Of a stretch of DNA of 64,000 nt, positions 35,533 through 42,826 are shown one piece after another. A program made the position numbers and the translations under genes. The DNA comes from Candidatus Melainabacteria bacterium (GTDB lineage Bacteria; Cyanobacteriota; Vampirovibrionia; Gastranaerophilales; Gastranaerophilaceae), in the NCBI GenBank assembly GCA_003258795.1, contig QHMH01000009.1, positions 1 to 64,000 of the forward strand. The letters are read 5' to 3'. The stretch's first letter is position 1, and every line of letters starts with the position of its first letter. The notes under the pieces were generated by a model. The model had not been told where the DNA came from. It worked only from the letters and a program-made list of their open reading frames with translations, and searched no databases.

Positions 35533-35991
35533 ATGAAAAAACTTTTAGTCGCAGCATGCATTTTGTCATTGGCAACAGCTACAACTGTTTTTGCAGCAGA
35601 AACAACTTACACTGAAAAATTTATAAATAAACATACACAAAAAGTTGTTAACACTGAAAAAAAATTAACAGCTAAACAAAAAGAACAAAAAGCTAAAGTG
35701 GAAGCTCAAAAGAAAGCTTTGCAAAAAAAACAAGCTGAACAAAAAGCTAAAGTAGAAGCTCAAAAAAAAGCAATTAAAAACCAACAAGAAGCTCAAAAGA
35801 AAGCTATCCAAAAGAAACAAGCTGAACAAAAAGCTAAAGTGGAAGCTCAAAAAAAAGCTTTGCAAAAAAAACAAGCTGAACAAAAAGCTAAAGTGGAAGC
35901 TAATAAAAAAGCAGTAGAAAAGAAAAAAGCTGAAAACAAAAAGAAAATTCAACAAAAGAAAGATGCTTGGAAATCTTTGACTACTTGGTAA
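35533..35991 (+). CDS. Secreted lysine-rich repeat protein
   Basis: 152 residues. A signal peptide (MKKLLVAACILSLATATTVFAAE, cleavage after AAA/FAA) is followed by a charged stretch built from an 18-residue unit, roughly EQKAKVEAQKKALQKKQA, and a short C-terminus ending in SLTTW. The composition is Lys, Gln, Ala and Glu and should form a long helix or coiled coil. It could span the periplasm like TolA-type linkers or bind nucleic acid or polyanions. It follows leuS by 17 bp with its own AAGGAG Shine-Dalgarno. Confidence 0.7.
   Translation: MKKLLVAACILSLATATTVFAAETTYTEKFINKHTQKVVNTEKKLTAKQKEQKAKVEAQKKALQKKQAEQKAKVEAQKKAIKNQQEAQKKAIQKKQAEQKAKVEAQKKALQKKQAEQKAKVEANKKAVEKKKAENKKKIQQKKDAWKSLTTW
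35683..35895 (+). repeat. 54-bp coding repeats in the lysine-rich gene
   Basis: The block GAACAAAAAGCTAAAGT recurs at 35683, 35737, 35824 and 35878. Spacings are 54, 87 and 54 bp; the 87-bp step holds an extra 33-bp part-copy. The copies are nearly identical in DNA, suggesting recent duplication. Confidence 0.8.
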
Positions 35992-36007
35992 TCAATAATT
36001 AAAAAAC

Positions 36008-36042
36008 AAAAGGGCTGGTGAAATTATTTCACCAGCCCTTTT
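36008..36042. terminator. Bidirectional terminator, 16-bp stem
   Basis: Arms 36008-36023 and 36027-36042 are perfectly complementary around a 3-nt loop, with A and T runs at the ends. Between convergent genes. Confidence 0.9.
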
Positions 36043-36057
36043 TACATCTCCTATTCT

Positions 36058-36657
36058 CTAACCTTTAACATTAAGTTTAGGTTCTTGTTTTGCCGTATGA
36101 TTAACTTGGTTTGTATGAGCTACATTCTGAGCTTGTTTATTGTTTGCTTTATCACCTTTGAACATAAGCCCCATAATCGGGTGAACAAGCTTTGTAACGA
36201 ACATTGGACAAAGAACTGTCAAAATAATGCCAGAACCTGCGATTTTAATAAGTTCCATCGCACCTTTTGTTTTTTCCAACTGTTCTGTTTCTTTAGCGTT
36301 AGTCCAAATTTTTCCTTTTGAAAAAGCATCAAAAGTGTGAGAAAATTCACCAAAATTTTTCATCTTTTGAATTGCATCAAAATCTTTAAATTTAGGCAAT
36401 TTTTTCAATGCTTTAAAGCCCAAGCCTTGGAAAACGGTTGTGATAACAGCAAAATACGCAGCCATGCTTATTGTTTGGAAAATAAACTCTTTGCTTGCTG
36501 AATATTTTCTTGCTTCTGAATCTGCACTTTTATCATTAAGAGTAAAAAGTGGCCTTGCAACAGCCTTCAAAGAACCTTCAGATAAAGTTTGAAATGCTGA
36601 ATCTTGAACCCATTTCGATGCTTCAGTACTTGTTAATATATTTAATCCAATACCCAT
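36058..36657 (-). CDS. Membrane protein of an uncharacterised family (member B)
   Basis: 199 residues. Shares the family layout: hydrophobic lead (KAVARPLF), a charged patch DSEARKYSASKE, a hydrophobic helix (about 65-85), a Lys-rich middle, a last hydrophobic segment GSGIILTVLCPMFVTKLVHPIM and a polar tail rich in Asn, Gln and Lys. It starts in a TAATG overlap with the upstream member at 36657, so the two are translationally coupled, as are members A and D. Not recognised otherwise. Confidence 0.6.
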   Translation of the reverse strand: MGIGLNILTSTEASKWVQDSAFQTLSEGSLKAVARPLFTLNDKSADSEARKYSASKEFIFQTISMAAYFAVITTVFQGLGFKALKKLPKFKDFDAIQKMKNFGEFSHTFDAFSKGKIWTNAKETEQLEKTKGAMELIKIAGSGIILTVLCPMFVTKLVHPIMGLMFKGDKANNKQAQNVAHTNQVNHTAKQEPKLNVKG

Positions 36658-37556
36658 TAGCCAACCCTCATATTTCCGAGATTTGACATGTTAGCATAGT
36701 AGTTACTTTTAAATGTCGTGTTATCTCTTTTCTTCACAGGATTGTTAACATTAACTTTTGGTTGCTGTAATGTTGCAACACTATTATCCTGTTTTTTTGT
36801 CACATTAAGTTTTTTCATAACTGGTGAAATAATAATATTACACAATGGTGGGATTACTGCTAAAGCAAGAACCCAAACACTTACTTGAGAAAGCGCAATT
36901 CTTGTATTTTGGAAAAGGTTTTTAGGAGCAGTAAGTTTTGGAGAACCTTTTGCTGCGTTTTTAAAATCATCAATTAAAACTGAAAAACCTTTCTTTTCTT
37001 TTGGAATTCCATTTTTTGCAAGATTTTTTGAAAATTGATCCAAAGATATTGATTTGATATCTTCAGAAATTCCATTAGCCTTTGTAACAATATTTTGTAA
37101 TTTTGTTATATATTCTTTTGCTTCTGGTGATGCAACTTTATGTTTCAGCCCTTTTTGAGTGACAAAATCCATACCAACTTCGTTTATTTTTTTTGCATCA
37201 ACATGTTTTAGGAAATCTAACTCTTCAGCTGTAAGTTTAGCTGCTGTTTTGATTTTACCAGCTTCAATCATTTTTGCTTTATTCTTATAGTAGCTTGAAC
37301 AAATTGGAGCTGTCGCATGTTTTTGAACCATTCCAGTAACACCTAAATAAGTTGAAAGTGCAAGACCTTCAGTGATTACATCACGGGTCATAGTATATTT
37401 TTTTTGTTCCGGAGTAGCCTTTTTATCTCTTGCAGTTGCAGCAGGAATAAAAATCATTTTAAAGCCAGCCAAAATTGCAGTAGAGATTTGGGAAGAATTA
37501 TTTGTTCCGAACGTTGACAAAAGTCCGTCGATAAGTTTTCCTTGATTTGCTGCCAT
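36657..37556 (-). CDS. Membrane protein of an uncharacterised family (member C)
   Basis: 299 residues, the longest family member. N-terminal helix AILAGFKMIFIPAATA, charged patch TPEQKKYTMTRD, hydrophobic helix (about 90-105), a long soluble helical insert of roughly 130 residues, then VSVWVLALAVIPPLCNIIISPVMKKL and a basic Asn-rich tail. The ATG at 37556 has AAGGAA upstream; TTG at 37568 is less likely. Upstream gene of the B-C pair. No function assigned. Confidence 0.6.
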   Translation of the reverse strand: MAANQGKLIDGLLSTFGTNNSSQISTAILAGFKMIFIPAATARDKKATPEQKKYTMTRDVITEGLALSTYLGVTGMVQKHATAPICSSYYKNKAKMIEAGKIKTAAKLTAEELDFLKHVDAKKINEVGMDFVTQKGLKHKVASPEAKEYITKLQNIVTKANGISEDIKSISLDQFSKNLAKNGIPKEKKGFSVLIDDFKNAAKGSPKLTAPKNLFQNTRIALSQVSVWVLALAVIPPLCNIIISPVMKKLNVTKKQDNSVATLQQPKVNVNNPVKKRDNTTFKSNYYANMSNLGNMRVG

Positions 37557-37760
37557 AATTTCCTTCAATATATTATTGTAACTTACTACACTTATTAAAC
37601 TCGTAAAAGACTTTTTTTGCTACTTGAAAACAGAAACATTAACATTTTGTTACACTTTCAAAATTCACACTATAAAAGCCTTTTACATGTTTTTTATTTC
37701 CCTGAATTATTTTTTTTACTAACACACACCATGCAAATAATTGTTTAATTTACACGTTTA

Positions 37761-39014
37761 TTATTCTTTACCAGTAATCAACTTTCCAGTGATTTTTACG
37801 TTTTTGAAATCTTCTGGAGTTAATTTGGAAGATCTGATATCAACATTTCCGTGAACTTCTTTTAGTGCAGAAATGTTGTTTACCATAGAGCCTCTAAAGT
37901 CTGCACTTCCGTCAATTATTTCCAATCTTGGAAGTTTTGTTGCTCTGCTGTTTGTGAAGATTGCATCATCTTCGATTTTTACCAAATTTGCGAATGCTTT
38001 ATTTTCATCAATTCCTAAATCACCCATTGTAATTCCATAGCTTAAATTACGAAGTTTGTTTAATTTTTGACCGCCTTTGCCATCATCTTCAAGATACATG
38101 CCAAATTTTTTCAAGAAAGCTGCACCGTCGTTATCTTGAATTGCCTTTGCACAAATTTGTGCGTATTCATCAAGGCATTCTGATTTTTCATAACCATAGT
38201 TTATAGCATCTTTAACAATTGATTTATCCAAACCTTCTTTGTTAACATATTCAACTATTTTGTCGAAATACTTCATCGGAATTTCAGAGTTGTTGCGTTC
38301 CCCTTGAATTTCAAGGATAGTGTTTCCACTTGTTCTGATTGCTGCAACTGGTCTGTGATTATCATATAATATGTGGAAATTTCCATCTTTAAGATATTGT
38401 TCTGATTTTAGTGCTTTTGTACACCATGCATCATTTGAAAACATTTTTACTTTTTCAACGTTTTGTGCAAAGTTTTTTGGATCATTCTTTTGAGAAGGAA
38501 TATTTAACCAGCCAGATTCAAGGCTTTCACCCTTTTTCAAAAGTTGTGATTGTAAATTATTCACGTATTGTTTTTTGAAATTGAAAGCTTGTTTTGCTTC
38601 AATTTTAGATTCCAATTCTCCTAAAGTTTTGTTTAAAACCTTTCCATTAAGATGAGGTGGAACTTCATCTGTTTTTGGTTTTAAATCGCCAAATACTGAT
38701 TTCATCATAACAAGTGCAGCAGATTTTGTAACATCCTTTGCATTGTTTAAATATTCCATCCAGTTTCTAAATACTGAATTTCTTTCTTGTGTGGAAAGAG
38801 CTGAACGTGCTTGCAAGTTGCCAGAAAACATATCAGATGTCAACTGTTTTCCTGCCCAGTTTTGCAAGTCAAGATTTGAATTGAACTTTTCGATTGGAGC
38901 TTTAAATGTGTTAACACAGAGAAGATCAAGTCCTTTAAACTGTGACTTTTTCATTGCTCCAAAAGCAGGTGTTAAATAAGTATTTGTAAGTTGTAAATTG
39001 TTGTATCTTTCCAT
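37761..39014 (-). CDS. Uncharacterised 417-residue protein with a C-terminal repeat-like region
   Basis: No signal peptide. N-terminal 130 residues are helical and polar. A middle module (about 180-260) contains WLNIPSQKND, NDAWCTKAL, YLKDGNFHILYDNHRPVAAIR and GNTILEIQGERNNS, resembling domains of phage- or gut-encoded proteins seen beside leucine-rich repeats. The last 60 residues read like short beta repeats (LPRLEIIDGSADFRG, LKEVHGNVDIRSSKL, VKITGKLI). No family named. It sits 200 bp upstream of the B-C pair in the same direction. Confidence 0.55.
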   Translation of the reverse strand: MERYNNLQLTNTYLTPAFGAMKKSQFKGLDLLCVNTFKAPIEKFNSNLDLQNWAGKQLTSDMFSGNLQARSALSTQERNSVFRNWMEYLNNAKDVTKSAALVMMKSVFGDLKPKTDEVPPHLNGKVLNKTLGELESKIEAKQAFNFKKQYVNNLQSQLLKKGESLESGWLNIPSQKNDPKNFAQNVEKVKMFSNDAWCTKALKSEQYLKDGNFHILYDNHRPVAAIRTSGNTILEIQGERNNSEIPMKYFDKIVEYVNKEGLDKSIVKDAINYGYEKSECLDEYAQICAKAIQDNDGAAFLKKFGMYLEDDGKGGQKLNKLRNLSYGITMGDLGIDENKAFANLVKIEDDAIFTNSRATKLPRLEIIDGSADFRGSMVNNISALKEVHGNVDIRSSKLTPEDFKNVKITGKLITGKE

Positions 39015-39189
39015 ATTATATTAAAGTTTTTTTCTCCGTTTTTATTGACTTTTCATGGCAAAATTATTAACAATTATTACAAAAATTTATTATAAATTTT
39101 AAATATTTTTCCCAAGGTTTAAATTTTCAAAAAAATAGTGTAAAATGAAAAAGTAAAATAATTCATTTTATGAAAAAAGGAGTTTAAAT

Positions 39190-39726
39190 ATGGTTGAAAA
39201 TCTCGGAAATATAAACAACTACCAAAACGAATATCAAAAAATAAAAAAGGAACATCCAAAAGCAGACATACAATATGATGAAAAAACAAATACTCTTTTT
39301 TGGTCTGAATCAACAGGGGTTTTGAACAAAAAAACTGCATCTGGAAAAGTAGTTTTGGAATCTAATTTTGAAAAATCAACAAGTAGCGAAGAATTAAACA
39401 AAATTTTTGAACAACTTGATAATGACAGTCTTTCAAACTACATAGAACAAGGATTTCTAACTAAAAAGAAAAATTTAATTGAAGGCGAATATTATGTTCT
39501 CGATTTGAATAAATACAAAGAAGTTACAGGACAAGAAAATGTAACTTTAGGTGAAATCAAAAAAAGATTTGGTCTAAAAGATGGCGTTTTAAGTGCATCT
39601 AATAGTATAAGCTTCAAGGAAAACGGAACTGATAAAGATTACGACAGCGCTTCTCTCAATGAAATGAGAAAAATAAAAACTCTAAAAATTCCTGCAGCTG
39701 CCGTTTTCGCCAAAAATAATGACTAA
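39190..39726 (+). CDS. Uncharacterised 178-residue protein
   Basis: Hydrophilic, acidic and Lys-rich, no membrane segment. Two halves: NPKADIQYDEKTNTLFW-type beta strands early, then EELNKIFEQLDNDSLSNYIEQGFLTKKKNLIEGEYYVLDLNKYKEVTG, with a Ser-rich C-terminus. A strong AAGGAG Shine-Dalgarno supports the start. It stands alone between a divergent and a convergent gene. No domain recognised. Confidence 0.6.
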   Translation: MVENLGNINNYQNEYQKIKKEHPKADIQYDEKTNTLFWSESTGVLNKKTASGKVVLESNFEKSTSSEELNKIFEQLDNDSLSNYIEQGFLTKKKNLIEGEYYVLDLNKYKEVTGQENVTLGEIKKRFGLKDGVLSASNSISFKENGTDKDYDSASLNEMRKIKTLKIPAAAVFAKNND

Positions 39727-39740
39727 GGTTAACAATTAAA

Positions 39741-39781
39741 AAAAATGGCGGTTTAAGCATTTAGCTTAAACCGCCATTTTT
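39741..39781. terminator. Bidirectional terminator, 18-bp stem
   Basis: Arms 39741-39758 and 39764-39781 pair perfectly around a 5-nt loop; AAAAA and TTTTT ends. Shared by the convergent genes on each side. Confidence 0.9.
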
Positions 39782-39788
39782 ACTCTAA

Positions 39789-40001
39789 CTACATTTCGTC
39801 ATGTTCTCTGTAACACATATACGCTGTTATAGCTGAAATAATTGCACTCAAACCGATGATATCATAGATAATTCTTGTAAGAATTGTCATGTTACCAAAA
39901 AGAAATGCAACCAAATCAAACTGGAACATACCAATCAAGCCCCAATTCAAGGCACCGATTAAAACGAGTAAATAAGAACCGTACTTCAAAAATTTATACA
40001 T
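39789..40001 (-). CDS. DUF378 family small membrane protein
   Basis: 70 residues with two membrane helices: YGSYLLVLIGALNWGLIGMFQFDLVAFLFG and a second one (IIYDIIGLSAIISAITAYM). The LNWGLxGxFxFDLVAxLFG signature is that of DUF378. The ATG at 40001 is preferred: AAGGAG lies 8 nt before it, whereas GTG at 40010 would abut the Shine-Dalgarno. Function unknown in the family. Confidence 0.9.
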   Translation of the reverse strand: MYKFLKYGSYLLVLIGALNWGLIGMFQFDLVAFLFGNMTILTRIIYDIIGLSAIISAITAYMCYREHDEM

Positions 40002-40102
40002 ACTGCACACTCCTTTTCTTTATTCGTATTTTGCAGTATTTATAAAGTTTTTAAATTACCCCATTGGACTAATTATCACATTACCATTTTGGATTAACTT
40101 TC

Positions 40103-40672
40103 TTATGCTTCGTTTGTTTTTGATGCTTTAAAACCTTGCGAAGATTTTAAAAGCAACAAACCACAAATTGCACCAATTACAGCGTTTTGAGCCTGTATTC
40201 CTTTAGTTGTTTTGGAAGCTGCAATAAGTTTTTTACCCAAAGTTTTTAATGGTGTGGATTTAACGTATTCTATACCGCTTTTGAATGATTTAACTTTTCC
40301 AGTTGCAAAAGTTTTTGCTTGAACCTTCGCTTCTCCAGATTTGATTTTTGCCAAGATATTTTTTCCAGTCTTCTTCAAAAATTCAAGACCTTCTTTAGGA
40401 TTTTTTATGTATCCTTTCATATCATCAACATATTGGTTATTTTTCAAGAATTTTTTTGCTTCTGTTCTTGCATGCTTGTATGCAGCAGAAGAATCAAATT
40501 GATCTCTTGTCATATTCAAAACTTTGTGAGCTTTATGATTATATGCAACATCATTTGCTATCTTGAACAACCCTGTTCCAAGAACGGCAGATGATGCAAC
40601 TTGAGTAAAAGTTGTATCTTGTCTGTTAACATTTGTGTTAACTGAACCTACTGAACTAATTGAAGTAACCAT
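40103..40672 (-). CDS. Uncharacterised basic protein with a C-terminal hydrophobic segment
   Basis: 189 residues from ATG 40672, which has AAGGAT nearby; the longer frame to 40813 adds a Phe-rich stretch with no good start. The body is Lys-rich and helical (KKTGKNILAKIKSG, VKSTPLKTLGKKLI); a hydrophobic segment near the end (AVIGAICGLLLL) could anchor it. A short hydrophobic segment also lies near 20-35. Not recognised. Similar in composition, but not clearly in motif, to the small membrane family nearby. Confidence 0.5.
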   Translation of the reverse strand: MVTSISSVGSVNTNVNRQDTTFTQVASSAVLGTGLFKIANDVAYNHKAHKVLNMTRDQFDSSAAYKHARTEAKKFLKNNQYVDDMKGYIKNPKEGLEFLKKTGKNILAKIKSGEAKVQAKTFATGKVKSFKSGIEYVKSTPLKTLGKKLIAASKTTKGIQAQNAVIGAICGLLLLKSSQGFKASKTNEA

Positions 40673-40835
40673 GCCTTTAATATCCTTTTGCCCTACTTTT
40701 TGCTCTACATTTATATAAAAACATTTAGATTTAAAATCATGACAAAAAAAAACAAAAATCTTTTTTTTAAAAACGGCAAAAGACTTATAAAAAGTGAAAT
40801 TTAGCCCCTTCAAAATGTTCTTAACAAAACTTAAT

Positions 40836-41918
40836 TTATTCAGATTTACTTTTTAGATAAGCTTCAATAAATCCATCTATATCTCCGTCCATAACGGCAT
40901 CAACATTTCCTACTTCGTAATTTGTTCTATGGTCTTTAACCATTTTATATGGGTGAAAAACGTATGAACGAATTTGAGAGCCAAAATTTATATCGAAATT
41001 TTCGCCTTTTAACTGTGCAAGTTTTTTTTCATGTTCTGCTTGTTTAAGAGCAAGGAGTTTTGAGGCGAGAATTTGCATTGCATTTTCTCTATTTTGAAGC
41101 TGAGAGCGTTCTTGTTGGCATTTTACAACGATACCTGTTGGTTTGTGATAAATTCTAACCGCCGTTTCAACCTTGTTGACATTTTGACCGCCAGCACCGC
41201 CTGATCTCATTGTTTCAAACTCTATTTCTTCTGGAGGGATAACTATCTTTTTTTCAAAGTCTTCAATTATTGGAGAAACCTCACAAGAGGCGAAACTTGT
41301 TTGACGTTTTCCATTTGCATTAAACGGAGAAATTCTAACGAGTCTATGTACTCCTTTTTCAGCTTTCGCATAACCATAAGAGTATTTTCCAATAACTTTA
41401 ATTGTTGCAGATTTTATCCCAGCTTCTTCTCCGTCAGATTTGTCTAATATCTCAACTTTACGATTTCCTTTTTCAGCCCATCTTGTATACATTCGAAGTA
41501 GCATCATTGCCCAATCTTGAGCATCAGTACCGCCTGCACCTGCATTTATGGAAATTATCGCATCTGCTTCATCATACTCACCAGAAAGCATTTTTCTAAT
41601 GTCGTACTTATCAAGTTCTTTTTCAAGTCTTTGTAAGTTTTCAGAGGTTTCTGCAAGTAATTCTTCATCATCCAATTCAAGTGCAGTTTCAATGTCCTCT
41701 AAAAGTGTTTTCCAAGAGTTATATAAATCTAAAGTATCTTTAATTTCTCTAACTTTTGCGCCTAAAGAAGATGCTTTTTTTTGATCTGACCAGACTTCTG
41801 GACTTTGAAGTTCATCTTCTATTTTTTTAAGCTCTGAATTTAATTTATCAGGATTGATATCAACTTTTTCAACCCTTGATTTCAACTCAGTAAATTTCTG
41901 TTTTAATTCAATATCCAT
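40836..41918 (-). CDS. prfB: Peptide chain release factor 2
   Basis: Terminates translation at UGA and UAA. The stop-recognition SPF motif is in VRISPFNANGKRQTS and the catalytic GGQ in RSGGAGGQNVNKVETA. 360 residues. The frame is continuous from MDIELKQKF, so the autoregulatory +1 frameshift with an in-frame UGA found in many bacteria is absent. No Shine-Dalgarno precedes the ATG and the -10 box ends 6 nt before it. Confidence 0.95.
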   Translation of the reverse strand: MDIELKQKFTELKSRVEKVDINPDKLNSELKKIEDELQSPEVWSDQKKASSLGAKVREIKDTLDLYNSWKTLLEDIETALELDDEELLAETSENLQRLEKELDKYDIRKMLSGEYDEADAIISINAGAGGTDAQDWAMMLLRMYTRWAEKGNRKVEILDKSDGEEAGIKSATIKVIGKYSYGYAKAEKGVHRLVRISPFNANGKRQTSFASCEVSPIIEDFEKKIVIPPEEIEFETMRSGGAGGQNVNKVETAVRIYHKPTGIVVKCQQERSQLQNRENAMQILASKLLALKQAEHEKKLAQLKGENFDINFGSQIRSYVFHPYKMVKDHRTNYEVGNVDAVMDGDIDGFIEAYLKSKSE

Positions 41919-41924
41919 AACGAT

Positions 41925-41953
41925 ATAGTATTAAAAATGGGCTAAGTAGTCAA
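41925..41953 (-). promoter_or_regulatory. Promoter of prfB with -10 six nt before ATG
   Basis: Minus strand: TTGACT (41948-41953), 17-bp spacer, TACTAT (41925-41930), then exactly 6 nt to ATG. Predicts a leaderless or near-leaderless mRNA. Confidence 0.55.
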
Positions 41954-41964
41954 ATAAAAAAAGA

Positions 41965-41990
41965 AAGCTCCGAAAAAGTGTTCGAAGCTT
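41965..41990 (-). terminator. Terminator after the GlcF-like gene
   Basis: 10-bp arms with one mismatch (41965-41974, 41981-41990), loop AAAGTG, followed on the minus strand by TCTTTTTTTATTT. Confidence 0.7.
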
Positions 41991-42084
41991 ATAAATATAC
42001 ATTTACCCCACAAGATTTATAACATGAATGTAAAACTTTGTCAAGGCAAGTCTTTTCGTTTTGTGCAAGTTTACAAAGTTTTTG

Positions 42085-42825
42085 TTACAATTCGGCAAAC
42101 CTTGTTATAAAGTCGGTTATCGACATTACTTTAAAATCTTGAGAATTTTTCAAACCATGATTTATTGCAAACTCGCAACCTTTACACATCGTCAAAACAT
42201 ATTTACACTTTGTATCTCTTATATTTTGTATCTTTTGTTGAATAATTTCATTAGAAAGTTGTGGATAGTTAAAATAGAATTGCCCAGAAAAGCCACAACA
42301 TTTGTCATAATCTTTCATTTCTATATATTGAATATTGTCAGCCTTTTCAAGAAAGCTGTTAAAAAGCTCCAAATTATTTAATCTACAAGGTTTATGGAAC
42401 GTAAAGCTTATAGTTTCTTTGAATTTAATAACTTGATATTTATCGAGAATTTGCTCAAGTTTTTGGTTATTACTTTGGATACTTTTATTTAATGCCTCTT
42501 CAATAAATTTAGATATATAGTCTTTAATGTTTTTTTTATGGGTTTTGAAATAGTATTCTTGAGCGCTTGAGATTATTTCTGGCGCATCTATTGCACTGGG
42601 ACAAAAGTCCTTACAGGCATTACATTTTAAGCACATATCAAGATATTTTTTTACATCTTTGTCAAAATCTATCTTGTTATTTAAAACTCCCTCAAGCATA
42701 GCAAATTTCCCTCTTGCGTTTGCACAGTCATTCCCTGTCAACTCATAAAGAGGGCAAACAGACATACAAAGCCCGCATTTGGAGCATTTGTTGATTTGCT
42801 CTTTGTATTCAAAAAAATCTTTCAT
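42085..42825 (-). CDS. GlcF-like iron-sulfur protein with a single CCG domain
   Basis: 246 residues. Two 4Fe-4S motifs at the N-terminus (CSKCGLCMSVCP, CLKCNACKDFCP) and one cysteine-rich CCG domain at the C-terminus (HKPCRL, DKCCGFSGQF, CKGCEF). Glycolate-oxidase iron-sulfur subunits and HdrD-type proteins usually have two CCG domains and about 400 residues, so this is a short form. It probably passes electrons from a flavoprotein to quinone or a disulfide; the partner is not adjacent. Starts 1 bp after pyk. Confidence 0.8.
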   Translation of the reverse strand: MKDFFEYKEQINKCSKCGLCMSVCPLYELTGNDCANARGKFAMLEGVLNNKIDFDKDVKKYLDMCLKCNACKDFCPSAIDAPEIISSAQEYYFKTHKKNIKDYISKFIEEALNKSIQSNNQKLEQILDKYQVIKFKETISFTFHKPCRLNNLELFNSFLEKADNIQYIEMKDYDKCCGFSGQFYFNYPQLSNEIIQQKIQNIRDTKCKYVLTMCKGCEFAINHGLKNSQDFKVMSITDFITRFAEL

Positions 42826-42826
42826 A

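Noticed and set aside
35683..35895. Direct repeats considered as a CRISPR or tandem satellite
   Set aside because: They are in-frame coding repeats of a secreted protein with no distinct spacers.
35665..35955. Minus-strand 96-codon frame opposite the lysine-rich gene
   Set aside because: Phe/Leu/Ser-only composition is the complement of Lys/Ala/Gln codons in the repeat gene.
42061..42381. Plus-strand 106-codon frame
   Set aside because: Antisense to the GlcF-like gene; composition is typical of a shadow ORF.
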